A stretch of DNA of 64,000 nucleotides, taken from contig NZ_AUFB01000010.1 of NCBI RefSeq assembly GCF_000426285.1, forward strand, positions 150,709-214,708, in the 5' to 3' direction. How positions within the stretch are numbered: the stretch's first letter is position 1; the number at the start of each line of letters is the position of its first letter. A program made the translations under genes and the position numbers. This DNA comes from Rhizobium leucaenae USDA 9039. GTDB lineage: Bacteria; Pseudomonadota; Alphaproteobacteria; Rhizobiales; Rhizobiaceae. Below are positions 18,978-27,243 of this stretch, in pieces. The notes under the pieces were generated by a model that saw only the letters and a program-made list of their open reading frames with translations, made no database searches and was not told the DNA's origin.

Positions 18978-19448
18978 ATGGCAAGGCTCAGGCATATTTT
19001 CTCCCGTTTCGCCACCAGAGTTTCGGAGTGGACGGGAAAACCGCTCGTCTTCATATTGGCTCTGCTGTCGGTCGTCATCTGGGGCATCACCGGACCAATC
19101 TTCGAATATTCCGAAAACTGGCAACTGGTCATCAACACCGGCACGACCATCATTACCTTTCTGATGGTCTTCCTGTTGCAGAATTCGCAAACGCGCGACA
19201 CCCGCGCCATTCAAGCCAAGCTCAACGAACTTATCCTGACCAGCGCCGCCGAGAACCGTTTTATCGGCATAGAAAATCTCGACGAAGAAGATTTGAAACA
19301 TCTCGATCGCTTGGTGGCGAAGGCAGCCAAGCGTGATGGAGAAGGGCCGGTTCACGTCATCGAAGAGGATGAAACTGTCGGCGAGCCTCGCATAAAACAG
19401 GGAGGGCGGCGCGTTGCCGGCGCCGCCCCGTCAAATCTCGATCAGTGA
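18978..19448 (+). CDS. Low-affinity iron permease family protein
   Basis: The 156-residue protein has two hydrophobic helices (about residues 18-40 and 48-68, the second ending in FLMVFLLQNSQTRD) and a charged cytoplasmic tail, as in the low-affinity iron permease family (PF04120). Members are proposed to move iron or other cations, but the bacterial proteins are poorly tested. ATG 18978 is 9 bp after GGAG; ATG 18969 and GTG 18933 are in-frame alternatives. Its 3' end contains the purB terminator read on the other strand. Confidence 0.8.
   Translation: MARLRHIFSRFATRVSEWTGKPLVFILALLSVVIWGITGPIFEYSENWQLVINTGTTIITFLMVFLLQNSQTRDTRAIQAKLNELILTSAAENRFIGIENLDEEDLKHLDRLVAKAAKRDGEGPVHVIEEDETVGEPRIKQGGRRVAGAAPSNLDQ
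19404..19428 (-). terminator. purB intrinsic terminator, inside the convergent gene
   Basis: GGGCGGCGC (19404-19412) and GCGCCGCCC (19420-19428) form a perfect 9-bp stem with a 7-nt loop. On the minus strand it is followed by TCCCTGTTTTATG, about 26 bp beyond the purB stop. The same bases encode the C-terminal GGRRVAGAAP of the iron-permease-like protein on the plus strand. Confidence 0.65.
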
Positions 19449-19454
19449 GGTCGA

Positions 19455-20756
19455 TCAGCCGAACACGCGCTTGAAGATCGTGTCGACGTGCTTGGTGTGA
19501 TAACCCAGATCGAACTTTTCGCGGATATCTTCCTCCGAAAGCGCTGCGCGGACCTCCTGGTCGGCGAGCAGTTCTTCGAGGAAGTCCTTGCCCTGTTCCC
19601 AAACCTTCATGGCGTTGCGCTGGACGAGGCGATAGGAATCCTCGCGGGACACACCTGCCTGGGTCAGTGCCAGCAGTACACGCTGCGAATGAACAAGCCC
19701 GCGGAACTTGTTCAGATTCTTCATCATATTTTCCGGATAGACGAGCAGCTTGTCGACGACGCTGGTCATGCGGGCCAGAGCGAAATCGAGCGTCACCGTC
19801 GCATCGGGGCCGATCATGCGCTCGACGGAGGAGTGGGAAATATCGCGCTCATGCCACAGGGCCACGTTCTCCATTGCGGGCATCGCGTAGGAGCGGACCA
19901 TGCGGGCAAGCCCGGTCAGATTTTCGGTCAGCACCGGATTGCGCTTGTGCGGCATGGCCGACGAGCCCTTCTGACCGGGGGAGAAATATTCCTCGGCCTC
20001 CAGCACTTCGGTGCGCTGCAGATGACGGATTTCGGTAGCCAGACGCTCTATCGAGGAGGCGACGACGCCGAGCGTGGCGAAGAACATGGCATGACGGTCG
20101 CGCGGGATGACCTGCGTGGACACGGGCTCCGGCTTCAGACCGAGTGCCGCCGCGACGTGTTCCTCGACGCGCGGATCGATATTGGCAAAGGTGCCGACCG
20201 CACCGGAGATAGCGCAGGTGGCAACCTCCTCGCGGGCTGCGATCAGGCGCCGCTTGCAACGCTCGAACTCGGCATAGGCGAGCGCCAGCTTGACACCAAA
20301 GGTGGTCGGCTCGGCATGAATGCCATGCGAGCGGCCGATGGTGACGGTGTCCTTGTGCTCGAAGGCACGGCGTTTCAGGGCTTCCAGAAGCTTGTCGATA
20401 TCGGCCAGCAGCAGGTCGCTGGCGCGGACGAGTTGTACGTTGAAGCAGGTGTCGAGAACATCCGAAGAGGTCATGCCCTGATGCACAAAGCGGGCATCCG
20501 GTCCGACGATTTCGGCGAGATGCGTGAGGAAGGCGATGACGTCGTGCTTGGTGACGGCTTCGATTTCGTCGATGCGGGCGACGTCGAAGGTCGCCTTGCC
20601 GCCCTTTTCCCAGATGGTTTCGGCTGCGGATTTCGGAATGACGCCGAGCTCGGCCAGCGCGTCGCAAGCATGGGCCTCGATCTCGAACCAAATGCGGAAC
20701 TTGGTTTCGGGCGACCAGATGGCGACCATTTCCGGTCGAGAGTAGCGCGGGATCAT
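19455..20756 (-). CDS. purB: Adenylosuccinate lyase
   Basis: The 433-residue enzyme of the fumarase/aspartase superfamily cleaves SAICAR to AICAR and adenylosuccinate to AMP, both with release of fumarate. The signature GSSAMPHKRNP is present, with TSSDVLDTC and the GRSHGIHAEPTTFG region. ATG 20756 (MIPRYSRPEM) is the usual start; 18 extra residues to 20810 are not part of the family. It ends against the convergent iron-permease-like gene with only 6 bp between stops. Confidence 0.97.
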   Translation of the reverse strand: MIPRYSRPEMVAIWSPETKFRIWFEIEAHACDALAELGVIPKSAAETIWEKGGKATFDVARIDEIEAVTKHDVIAFLTHLAEIVGPDARFVHQGMTSSDVLDTCFNVQLVRASDLLLADIDKLLEALKRRAFEHKDTVTIGRSHGIHAEPTTFGVKLALAYAEFERCKRRLIAAREEVATCAISGAVGTFANIDPRVEEHVAAALGLKPEPVSTQVIPRDRHAMFFATLGVVASSIERLATEIRHLQRTEVLEAEEYFSPGQKGSSAMPHKRNPVLTENLTGLARMVRSYAMPAMENVALWHERDISHSSVERMIGPDATVTLDFALARMTSVVDKLLVYPENMMKNLNKFRGLVHSQRVLLALTQAGVSREDSYRLVQRNAMKVWEQGKDFLEELLADQEVRAALSEEDIREKFDLGYHTKHVDTIFKRVFG

Positions 20757-20857
20757 GGGCTCAAGCTTTCTTAGGTAAGGAGAAACGAATGCTTGGCGCC
20801 CCCATAACAAAGACGGGCAGCAATCTCAATGTTTCTTGGTTCAATCTTTGCTTCAAC

Positions 20858-21379
20858 TCAACGCGTATCTCTTGCGAGATAAAAGCTTGCCAAACCCAAA
20901 AAGATGAAGCCGACCGGCAGGAACAGTCCAAGACCGAGGATGGCGAACTGATAGACGGCGCTCGCGCTGGTGAAGGCAAACTGAAAAGCCCAGACAAGCG
21001 TGCCGAACGGCGCATGCCAGCGTGCATAGAACCAGCGATAGTCCATGGCGAAAAGAAACGCGGTCATGGCGACGGTGCCGAGCGACAGCGCCAGAAAGAA
21101 AGCGGCAAAACGTGTTTCGATCGGCCTGCGATGCGCAAGCAGCCGCGCGAGGGGCAGCGTAAACGGCCAGGCAAGCGAGCCGCCGAAGAAGTAGACCGCC
21201 ATGAGCGCGGGCAGATGGCTCGTCAGCAGACCGTTGCGCAGATAGAGCGCGAACAATGCGGAACTCGCCATTGCCATGCCCCAGCAGGGCGCCCCGAGCA
21301 GGAGCTGTCGATAGGACGGAAAGGCTGCCCGCAGCCGTCCGGTGGTCGCGACAGCGCTGGCCGGATTAATTTGATCCAA
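20858..21379 (-). CDS. Membrane protein of unknown function, coupled to rpe
   Basis: This protein of about 173 residues has four or five hydrophobic helices and no recognised family. I place the start at TTG 21379 ([10 protein letters not shown]), which overlaps the rpe stop by 14 bp and implies translational coupling; the longer open frame to 21478 runs inside rpe and looks like its shadow. A downstream ATG near [12 protein letters not shown] is possible. It ends about 100 bp before purB. Confidence 0.6.
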   Translation of the reverse strand: MDQINPASAVATTGRLRAAFPSYRQLLLGAPCWGMAMASSALFALYLRNGLLTSHLPALMAVYFFGGSLAWPFTLPLARLLAHRRPIETRFAAFFLALSLGTVAMTAFLFAMDYRWFYARWHAPFGTLVWAFQFAFTSASAVYQFAILGLGLFLPVGFIFLGLASFYLARDTR

Positions 21380-22052
21380 CGCGGCCTCGTTCTGCCGCAG
21401 TGCGCAGGTTGGAGATCGTCTGTCGATAGGCGTCGACGGATTCGCCCTTGAAGATCGCCGAGCCGGCGACGAGGACACTGGCGCCGGCGGCAGTGACGAT
21501 CGGAGCCGTGTCGACGGTGACGCCGCCGTCGACCTCGAGTTCGATCGGGCGGTCCCCGATCAGCAGCCGGGCGTTCCGTATCTTGTCGGCCATGGCGGGA
21601 ATGAATTTTTGACCGCCGAAACCGGGATTGACCGACATGATCAGGATCAGGTCGATATCATCCAGCACGTTTTCCAGAACCGACAAGGGTGTCGCCGGAT
21701 TGAGGGTGACGCCGACCTTCTTGCCGAGATGGCGAATGGTTTGCAGTGAGCGATGCAGATGCGCGCCGGCTTCAGCGTGAACGGTAATGCGGTCGCAGCC
21801 GGCCTTGGCGAAAGCTTCGAGATAGGGATCGGCCGGCGAGATCATCAGATGGCAGTCGAAAGTGGCTGATGTATAGGGGCGCAGCGACTTGATGACATCG
21901 GGACCGAAGGAAATATTCGGTACGAAATGGCCATCCATGACGTCGAGATGGATCCAGTCCGCCCCGGCTGCGGTCACATCTTTGACTTCCTGTCCGAGCT
22001 TGGCGAAATCGGCCGCGAGAATGGAGGGCGCAATGCGGATCGGCAATGTCAT
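21366..22052 (-). CDS. rpe: Ribulose-phosphate 3-epimerase
   Basis: The 228-residue TIM-barrel enzyme interconverts ribulose 5-phosphate and xylulose 5-phosphate in the pentose phosphate and Calvin pathways. Motifs include [45 protein letters not shown] and the phosphate loop VDGGV. It follows an ABC binding protein gene by 93 bp on the same strand and overlaps the start of the membrane protein gene downstream. Confidence 0.96.
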   Translation of the reverse strand: MTLPIRIAPSILAADFAKLGQEVKDVTAAGADWIHLDVMDGHFVPNISFGPDVIKSLRPYTSATFDCHLMISPADPYLEAFAKAGCDRITVHAEAGAHLHRSLQTIRHLGKKVGVTLNPATPLSVLENVLDDIDLILIMSVNPGFGGQKFIPAMADKIRNARLLIGDRPIELEVDGGVTVDTAPIVTAAGASVLVAGSAIFKGESVDAYRQTISNLRTAAERGRVGSN

Positions 22053-22145
22053 GGGATGGCTGAACTCCGTCTGGTTTTATCGCGCTTGGCTTATCACCGG
22101 TTCGGCAGGCAAACAACCTAATCCGCCAGCCTTGCACGGACCATA

Positions 22146-23234
22146 TCAGTTCGACGGCGATGTCACCGGGACAAAGGCGCTACCGCGCCATTCCAGCAGC
22201 CGATAGGGATTTTCCGTCAATTCGTGGTTCTGGCCGAAGGTGACGGGGCCGATCGGCGTCTGAAATGTCGTACCGATCAGCTTGTCGGCAATCGGCTTGT
22301 TTTCCGCCTTGGCACTTTCCGCAGCCTGGTTGGCGATCAGCACGGCGGCCGCAGCCGGCAGAATATAGCCATCCGGTTCGATACCTTTGGAGCGCATCGC
22401 CTGCACGGCCGCCTGGGCAGCGGGTAAGCTGGCGTAATCGGGCAGGGCGATGGCTTGCACGCCGTCTGCCAGAGGCACCGGCTGATTGGTGGCGCGCATC
22501 GCGTCACCGCCCATCAGCGTCAAGGGAATGTTCTCGTTGCGCGCATCGCGGCCGATGATCGCCACGTCGCTGCGGTCGCCGCCGATGAAAACACGGCTGA
22601 CGCCGGCCTTCTTCAGCCGGCGGACGAGCGCGATCTGCTGTTCCTGGCCGGGACGATAGGTATCGGTGAAGACAGGCTTCAGGCCTTTCTCTTCCAATGC
22701 ATTACGCACCACTTCCACCAGCTCACGGCCGTGGATCGTGCCGTCTTCGATGAGCGCTATCGGCTCGGCCACCCAGTTCTTCAGGATGACGTCGGCCGCC
22801 ATCGAAGCCTCGGCGCTGTCAACCGGAGCGAGACGGAAAAGCGGCCAGCCATTCTTCAGCGCATCCTCCATCACGATATGGGAACGTACCGAAACGGTGA
22901 TGGCGGGAATGCCGGCTTCCTTCAGTCGTGGCAGCGCGCCTTCCAGCGTCTCGCTGCAGAGAAAGCCGATCGCGACTTGCGCCTTGGCCGTGATCAACGA
23001 CTCAGCGATCGCCCGGCCACCATCTTCGGTGCAGGGCTCGTCGACGACGGTGGCGGAGTCCTGCAATGCCTGCACTTCGAAATTGGCGCCCGCCGTAATC
23101 TGGGCGCCGAGAGATGCAAAGTTTCCGTTCTGCGGCGCGACGATGCCGATATTGACGCCCGCAGCATGGCTGCTGCCTGCCGCCAGAAGCAGCGCGATCA
23201 GAAGCGGTGTACGACGCAGAACGTTCATCGACAT
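22146..23234 (-). CDS. Periplasmic binding protein of a branched-chain amino acid-type ABC transporter
   Basis: The 362-residue protein starts with a signal peptide (MNVLRRTPLLIALLLAAGSSHAA, cleaved near residue 25) followed by a type I periplasmic fold as in LivK/Leu-Ile-Val-binding proteins (VNIGIVAPQNGNFASLGAQI). No permease or ATPase genes lie nearby, so it either works with a distant transporter or as a solute sensor. ATG 23228 is two codons inside the ORF start and equally possible. The ligand is unknown. Confidence 0.86.
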   Translation of the reverse strand: MSMNVLRRTPLLIALLLAAGSSHAAGVNIGIVAPQNGNFASLGAQITAGANFEVQALQDSATVVDEPCTEDGGRAIAESLITAKAQVAIGFLCSETLEGALPRLKEAGIPAITVSVRSHIVMEDALKNGWPLFRLAPVDSAEASMAADVILKNWVAEPIALIEDGTIHGRELVEVVRNALEEKGLKPVFTDTYRPGQEQQIALVRRLKKAGVSRVFIGGDRSDVAIIGRDARNENIPLTLMGGDAMRATNQPVPLADGVQAIALPDYASLPAAQAAVQAMRSKGIEPDGYILPAAAAVLIANQAAESAKAENKPIADKLIGTTFQTPIGPVTFGQNHELTENPYRLLEWRGSAFVPVTSPSN

Positions 23235-23372
23235 GGTATCCTGGACAATTCTCAGGCCCTTTTATCCGCCTGAAGGTCGCCGTCAAAGAAAAAGCAACGA
23301 AATCTGTCTGATTTCAATATTCCTATTGTAGAAAAGCTAACGTCTGCCCGCCATATTGAATGAAAACGAGAA

Positions 23373-23891
23373 ATGACGAAAACGAGGGAAGCAATCGTGC
23401 TAGACAAGCAGCGTATGGATCCGGCGCATTATCGCGACGCCATGAGCCGTTATGCGGGGCATGTGCAGCTAGTGACCACCGCGCTTGGCAACGAACGGCG
23501 CGGGGTAACGATTACGGCTGCGTGCTCGGTTTCGGACAATCCCGCCACGATCCTGATCTGCCTCAACAACAACAATGCCAAGAACGAAATCTTCTTCAAA
23601 AGCGGCATCTTCGCCCTGAACGCGTTAGGTGCCCACCATCAGGCGCTCGCCGATGCTTTTTCCGGCAAGACGAATCTGACCACCGACGAGCGTTTCGCGA
23701 CGGGCAAGTTCGATACGCTGGTGACCGGCGCCCCGGTACTCGCCGACGCACTGGCAGCCTTCGATTGCCGCGTCACCGAAATCAAGCGGGCTTCGACGCA
23801 TAACATCATCTTCGGCGAAGTCGTGGCCGTGCATTTCGATGAAACAAAGCCGGCGCTGCTCTATATGAACCGGGACTATCACACGTTATAA
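23373..23891 (+). CDS. Flavin reductase family protein
   Basis: The 172-residue protein fits the FMN-binding split-barrel flavin reductases (HpaC/RutF-like), with RYAGHVQLVTTALGNERRGVTITAACSVSDNPATILICLN near the start. Such enzymes reduce FMN or FAD with NAD(P)H for partner monooxygenases. No monooxygenase gene is adjacent. A GTG at 23397, after GAGGGA, is an alternative start. It is divergent from the ABC binding protein gene and upstream of the CoxD/E-type cluster, though a promoter gap of ~120 bp separates them. Confidence 0.88.
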   Translation: MTKTREAIVLDKQRMDPAHYRDAMSRYAGHVQLVTTALGNERRGVTITAACSVSDNPATILICLNNNNAKNEIFFKSGIFALNALGAHHQALADAFSGKTNLTTDERFATGKFDTLVTGAPVLADALAAFDCRVTEIKRASTHNIIFGEVVAVHFDETKPALLYMNRDYHTL

Positions 23892-23941
23892 CCCTCATCG
23901 AGCACAACCCCTTAGATCGGAATCGATCCAAGGAGAGGATT

Positions 23942-24022
23942 ATGTGGCAGTTTGAAGTGTTACTGCGTCCTCAGCGCGTCCGGTGGGACACGTGGCACAG
24001 TAACGGGAGAGATTATGCCTGA
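23942..24022 (+). CDS. Possible 26-residue leader peptide before the MoxR ATPase gene
   Basis: ATG 23942 lies three bases after AAGGAGAGG (23930-23938), one of the best Shine-Dalgarno sequences in the window. The frame gives 26 codons, rich in Arg and with three Trp, and stops at TGA 24020-24022. It overlaps the MoxR start (24015) by 8 bp, so its translation could control entry to the downstream gene. No homologue is recognised, and short ORFs arise by chance. Confidence 0.4.
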   Translation: MWQFEVLLRPQRVRWDTWHSNGRDYA

Positions 24023-24947
24023 TCGTCATCACGCACCTTCACTGCCGAGTTCGATCGACGAAACAATAGCCTTGCTCGGTGCCCACGATTATCTCGCGGG
24101 GCGCGCGCTCGGTACGGTTTTGTTTCTGGCGCTGAAAATGAAACGGCCGCTCTTTCTCGAAGGCGAGGCCGGCGTCGGCAAGACCGAGATCGCCAAAGTG
24201 CTGTCGAAGGCGCTCGACCGGCCGCTGATCCGCCTGCAATGTTATGAAGGGCTCGACGTTTCCTCCGCCGTCTATGAATGGAACTATCCGGCGCAGATGC
24301 TGGAAATCCGCCTGGCCGAGGCGTCCGGACTCACCGATCGCGACCGGATCGAGGCCGATATCTTTTCCGAGCGCTATCTCATCCGCCGGCCCGTGTTGCA
24401 GGCTTTGTCGGACACGGGCGGCCGCGCCCCGGTATTCCTGATCGACGAACTGGACCGCACCGACGAGGCGTTCGAAGCTTTCCTGCTCGAAGTGCTCTCC
24501 GATTTCCAGGTGACCGTTCCCGAACTCGGGACCATCCGCGCCGCCGAGCCGCCCATCGTCATCATCACCACCAACCGCACCCGCGAGGTGCACGACGCTC
24601 TGAAGCGGCGCTGCCTCTACCATTGGGTCGACTACCCCGAGGCGGAGCAGGAGCTCGATATCATCCGCCGCAAGGTGCCCGGCTGCAATGAGGCGCTGTC
24701 GCGCCAGATTGTCGCCTATGTGCAGAAGCTGCGCACGCTCGACCTCTTCAAAAATCCCGGCGTCGCCGAAACCATCGACTGGGCGACGGCGCTGACCGAG
24801 CTCGACCGGCTGGCGCTCGATCCCGAGACGATTTCCGATACGCTCGGCACCCTGCTGAAATACCAGGACGATATTGCCCGCATCCAGGGCGGCGAGGGCA
24901 AGCGGGTGCTGGATGAGGTCAAATCCGAACTGCTGGCGACGGGATGA
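24015..24947 (+). CDS. MoxR-family AAA ATPase (CoxD-like)
   Basis: The 310-residue AAA+ ATPase has Walker A GEAGVGKT (50-57), Walker B VFLIDELDR and the sensor region IITTNRTREVHDALKRRC. MoxR/CoxD ATPases act as chaperones for metalloenzyme maturation, paired with a von Willebrand A protein; CoxD with CoxE matures the Mo-Cu site of CO dehydrogenase. The start ATG 24015 follows GGGAGAG. The CoxE-like gene begins 4 bp after its stop. The specific client is unknown. Confidence 0.9.
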   Translation: MPDRHHAPSLPSSIDETIALLGAHDYLAGRALGTVLFLALKMKRPLFLEGEAGVGKTEIAKVLSKALDRPLIRLQCYEGLDVSSAVYEWNYPAQMLEIRLAEASGLTDRDRIEADIFSERYLIRRPVLQALSDTGGRAPVFLIDELDRTDEAFEAFLLEVLSDFQVTVPELGTIRAAEPPIVIITTNRTREVHDALKRRCLYHWVDYPEAEQELDIIRRKVPGCNEALSRQIVAYVQKLRTLDLFKNPGVAETIDWATALTELDRLALDPETISDTLGTLLKYQDDIARIQGGEGKRVLDEVKSELLATG

Positions 24948-24951
24948 GACC

Positions 24952-26199
24952 ATGGAACCGGCAATGCAAGACGGCATCGCAGCGCCGTCGTCACCGCCCG
25001 GTGACGGCCGTCTGGCCGATAATATCGTCTTCTTCGCCCGTGCCTTGCGCAAGGCCGGCCTGAAGATCGGGCCGGCGGCCATCGCCGACGCCATCGAAGC
25101 CGTCGATACGATCGGCATCGGCTCGCGCGACGAGTTTCATGCGTCATTGTCTTCCATCTTCGTCAAACGGCATGAGGATCTTGCGGTTTTCGATGAGGCA
25201 TTCCGGCTGTTCTGGCGCTCGCGCGATCTCGTGCAGAAGATGATCGCGATGATGTCGCCGGTCGCGCCTGATCATCGTGAAAAAGAAAAGCCGAGGCCGG
25301 GCGAGCTCCGCGCCGGCGATGCTCTGCTTGGCGAGCGCGACGACCGCCGGCCGCAGCGCGAGGCACCGGACGTCGAGATCGATGCCCGCTTCACGACATC
25401 GGGTAACGAACTCCTGCGCCGGATGGATTTCGCCCAGATGTCGGCTGCGGAAATTGCCGCTGCGAAGAAAGAACTGGCGCGGCTGCAATTGCCGCTCGAT
25501 AGCGTCCGCACCCGCCGTTTCGCGCCGTCGCACGCCTCCGCCAAGGTCGATCCACGCGCGACGATGCGGAGCGCGCTTCGCACCGGCGGCACGCTGATCC
25601 TGCCGCGTTATCGCGAACCCAAGGAAATGCAGCCGCCCTTGGTGGTGCTTGCCGATATTTCCGGCTCCATGAGCCAATATACCCGCATCTTCCTGCATTT
25701 CCTGCATGTGCTTACCGAGAAGCGGCGGCGGGTGCATACTTTCCTGTTTGGCACGCGGCTCACCAACGTTACCCGCCAGATGCGTCACAAGGATCCGGAT
25801 GAGGCGCTTGATGAATGCGCCGCCGCCGTCCGCGACTGGTCGGGCGGCACACGGATCGGCGAGACGCTGAAGGAGTTCAATCGGCTCTGGGCGCGGCGGG
25901 TGCTGGGGCAGGGTGCAATCGTGCTGCTCATCACCGATGGATTGGAGCGGGAGGGCGTGGAGCTTCTGCAAAGCGAAATGGACAGGCTACACCGCTCCTG
26001 CAGACGGCTGATCTGGCTCAATCCTCTTCTGCGCTTCGAGGGCTTCGAACCTCGCGCCCGCGGCGTTCGCGCCATGCTGCCGCATGTTGACGAATTCCGT
26101 CCGGTTCACAATCTATTATCTCTGGCCGATCTCGTATCGGCCCTGAGCGCTGGTCGCGCCGGCGCCTATGATCCACGCCGTTTTCTCGCCAAGCTGTGA
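24952..26199 (+). CDS. von Willebrand A domain protein, CoxE-like
   Basis: The 415-residue protein ends with a VWA domain whose metal site motif is visible as DISGSMS (DxSxS), with later threonine and aspartate elements (SGGTRIGETL, LLITDGLERE). CoxE partners with MoxR/CoxD ATPases to mature molybdenum hydroxylases. The N-terminal third (ARALRKAGLKIGPAAIADAI) is typical for CoxE. The linker around residues 100-145 is charged. It lies in a tight plus-strand array with only 4 bp before and 7 bp after. Confidence 0.9.
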   Translation: MEPAMQDGIAAPSSPPGDGRLADNIVFFARALRKAGLKIGPAAIADAIEAVDTIGIGSRDEFHASLSSIFVKRHEDLAVFDEAFRLFWRSRDLVQKMIAMMSPVAPDHREKEKPRPGELRAGDALLGERDDRRPQREAPDVEIDARFTTSGNELLRRMDFAQMSAAEIAAAKKELARLQLPLDSVRTRRFAPSHASAKVDPRATMRSALRTGGTLILPRYREPKEMQPPLVVLADISGSMSQYTRIFLHFLHVLTEKRRRVHTFLFGTRLTNVTRQMRHKDPDEALDECAAAVRDWSGGTRIGETLKEFNRLWARRVLGQGAIVLLITDGLEREGVELLQSEMDRLHRSCRRLIWLNPLLRFEGFEPRARGVRAMLPHVDEFRPVHNLLSLADLVSALSAGRAGAYDPRRFLAKL

Positions 26200-26206
26200 G
26201 GCACCC

Positions 26207-26536
26207 ATGACACATGCACCCGAAAGCCTTGATCCGCTTGTCATTGCAGAGGAATGGGCGTCCGCTGGCCGCAACGTGGCGCTGGCGACCGTCGTCGACA
26301 CCTGGGGTTCCGCACCGCGCCCGACCGGCAGCCATCTCGTCATCGACGACGAGGGCAATTTTCACGGCTCGGTTTCTGGCGGCTGCGTGGAAGGTGCCGT
26401 CATTACCGAAGCGCTGGACGTGATCGAAAGCGGCAAGGCCCGCATGCTGGAGTTCGGCGTCGCGGATGAAACCGCCTGGCGCGTCGGTCTGTCCTGTGGC
26501 GGCCGAATTCGCGTCTATGTCGAGAGGCTTGTCTGA
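26207..26536 (+). CDS. XdhC/CoxI family protein, N-terminal-domain type
   Basis: This 109-residue protein contains only the XdhC_CoxI domain (TVVDTWGSAPRPTGSHLVIDDEGNFHGSVSGGCVEGAVI). XdhC proteins bind the molybdenum cofactor and deliver its sulfurated form to xanthine dehydrogenase-type enzymes. The second half of a standard XdhC is encoded as a separate gene immediately after, joined by a TGATG overlap. ATG 26207 is chosen from the conserved N-terminal start. Confidence 0.9.
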   Translation: MTHAPESLDPLVIAEEWASAGRNVALATVVDTWGSAPRPTGSHLVIDDEGNFHGSVSGGCVEGAVITEALDVIESGKARMLEFGVADETAWRVGLSCGGRIRVYVERLV

Positions 26537-27243
26537 TGGACCGTCAGGTACTGACGAAACTGAACAGGCTGCGGCGCGCGCGGCAAGCGGTGATCCTGGC
26601 GACCGAACTCTCCGGCGGGCAAGATCGGCTGATCGTCGAGGGTGACGCCATCGACGGCCCGTTTGCCGACGCCGTCGCGTCCGCCTTCCGCTCGGGAAAA
26701 TCCTCTATAGCGGAGATTGGAGGGCAAAGCCTCTTCCTCAATGTTCATCTGCCGCCGCCGCAAATCGTCGTCATCGGCGCTGTGCATATCAGCCAGGTTT
26801 TGGCTGGCATGGCCGAGCTGGCGGGCTTTGACATCCGCATCATCGATCCGCGCACCGCTTTCGCGACGCCGGAGCGCTTCGATGGCGCCGATCTTATTGC
26901 CGATTGGCCGGTGGATGTCCTGAAGGAGCGACCGCTCGATGCCTATACGGCGTTGGTTGCGGTCACCCATGATCCGAAGATCGATGATTTTCCGATTGCC
27001 GAGGCGCTGAAGGTCGGCTGTTTCTATGTCGGGGCGCTCGGCAGTCGTAAGACACATGCGAGTCGCGTGGAACGACTGAAGCGCGAGGGTTTGACGGAGG
27101 CCGACCTTGCCCGGATTCATGCTCCTATCGGCCTTCCCATCGGCGCATCGAGCCCAGCGGAAATCGCCGTTGCCATTTTGGCCGAGATCATCGCCGCGCT
27201 GCGCGGCCGCGACGTCTCATCACCGAAGGGTGACAAGCGATGA
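26536..27243 (+). CDS. XdhC C-terminal (Rossmann) domain protein
   Basis: The 235-residue protein carries the Rossmann-type XdhC_C domain (QIVVIGAVHISQVLAGMAELAGFDIRIIDPRTAFA and the downstream YVGALGSRKTHASRVERL). Together with the preceding gene it makes a split XdhC. Its ATG overlaps the previous stop as TGATG, and its own stop overlaps the next ATG as ATGA, so translation is coupled through three genes. The role, inferred from family, is handling of Mo-cofactor before insertion. Confidence 0.9.
   Translation: MDRQVLTKLNRLRRARQAVILATELSGGQDRLIVEGDAIDGPFADAVASAFRSGKSSIAEIGGQSLFLNVHLPPPQIVVIGAVHISQVLAGMAELAGFDIRIIDPRTAFATPERFDGADLIADWPVDVLKERPLDAYTALVAVTHDPKIDDFPIAEALKVGCFYVGALGSRKTHASRVERLKREGLTEADLARIHAPIGLPIGASSPAEIAVAILAEIIAALRGRDVSSPKGDKR

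Noticed and set aside
19488..20774. 428-codon open frame on the plus strand
   Set aside because: It mirrors purB on the other strand, and the protein composition is that of a shadow.
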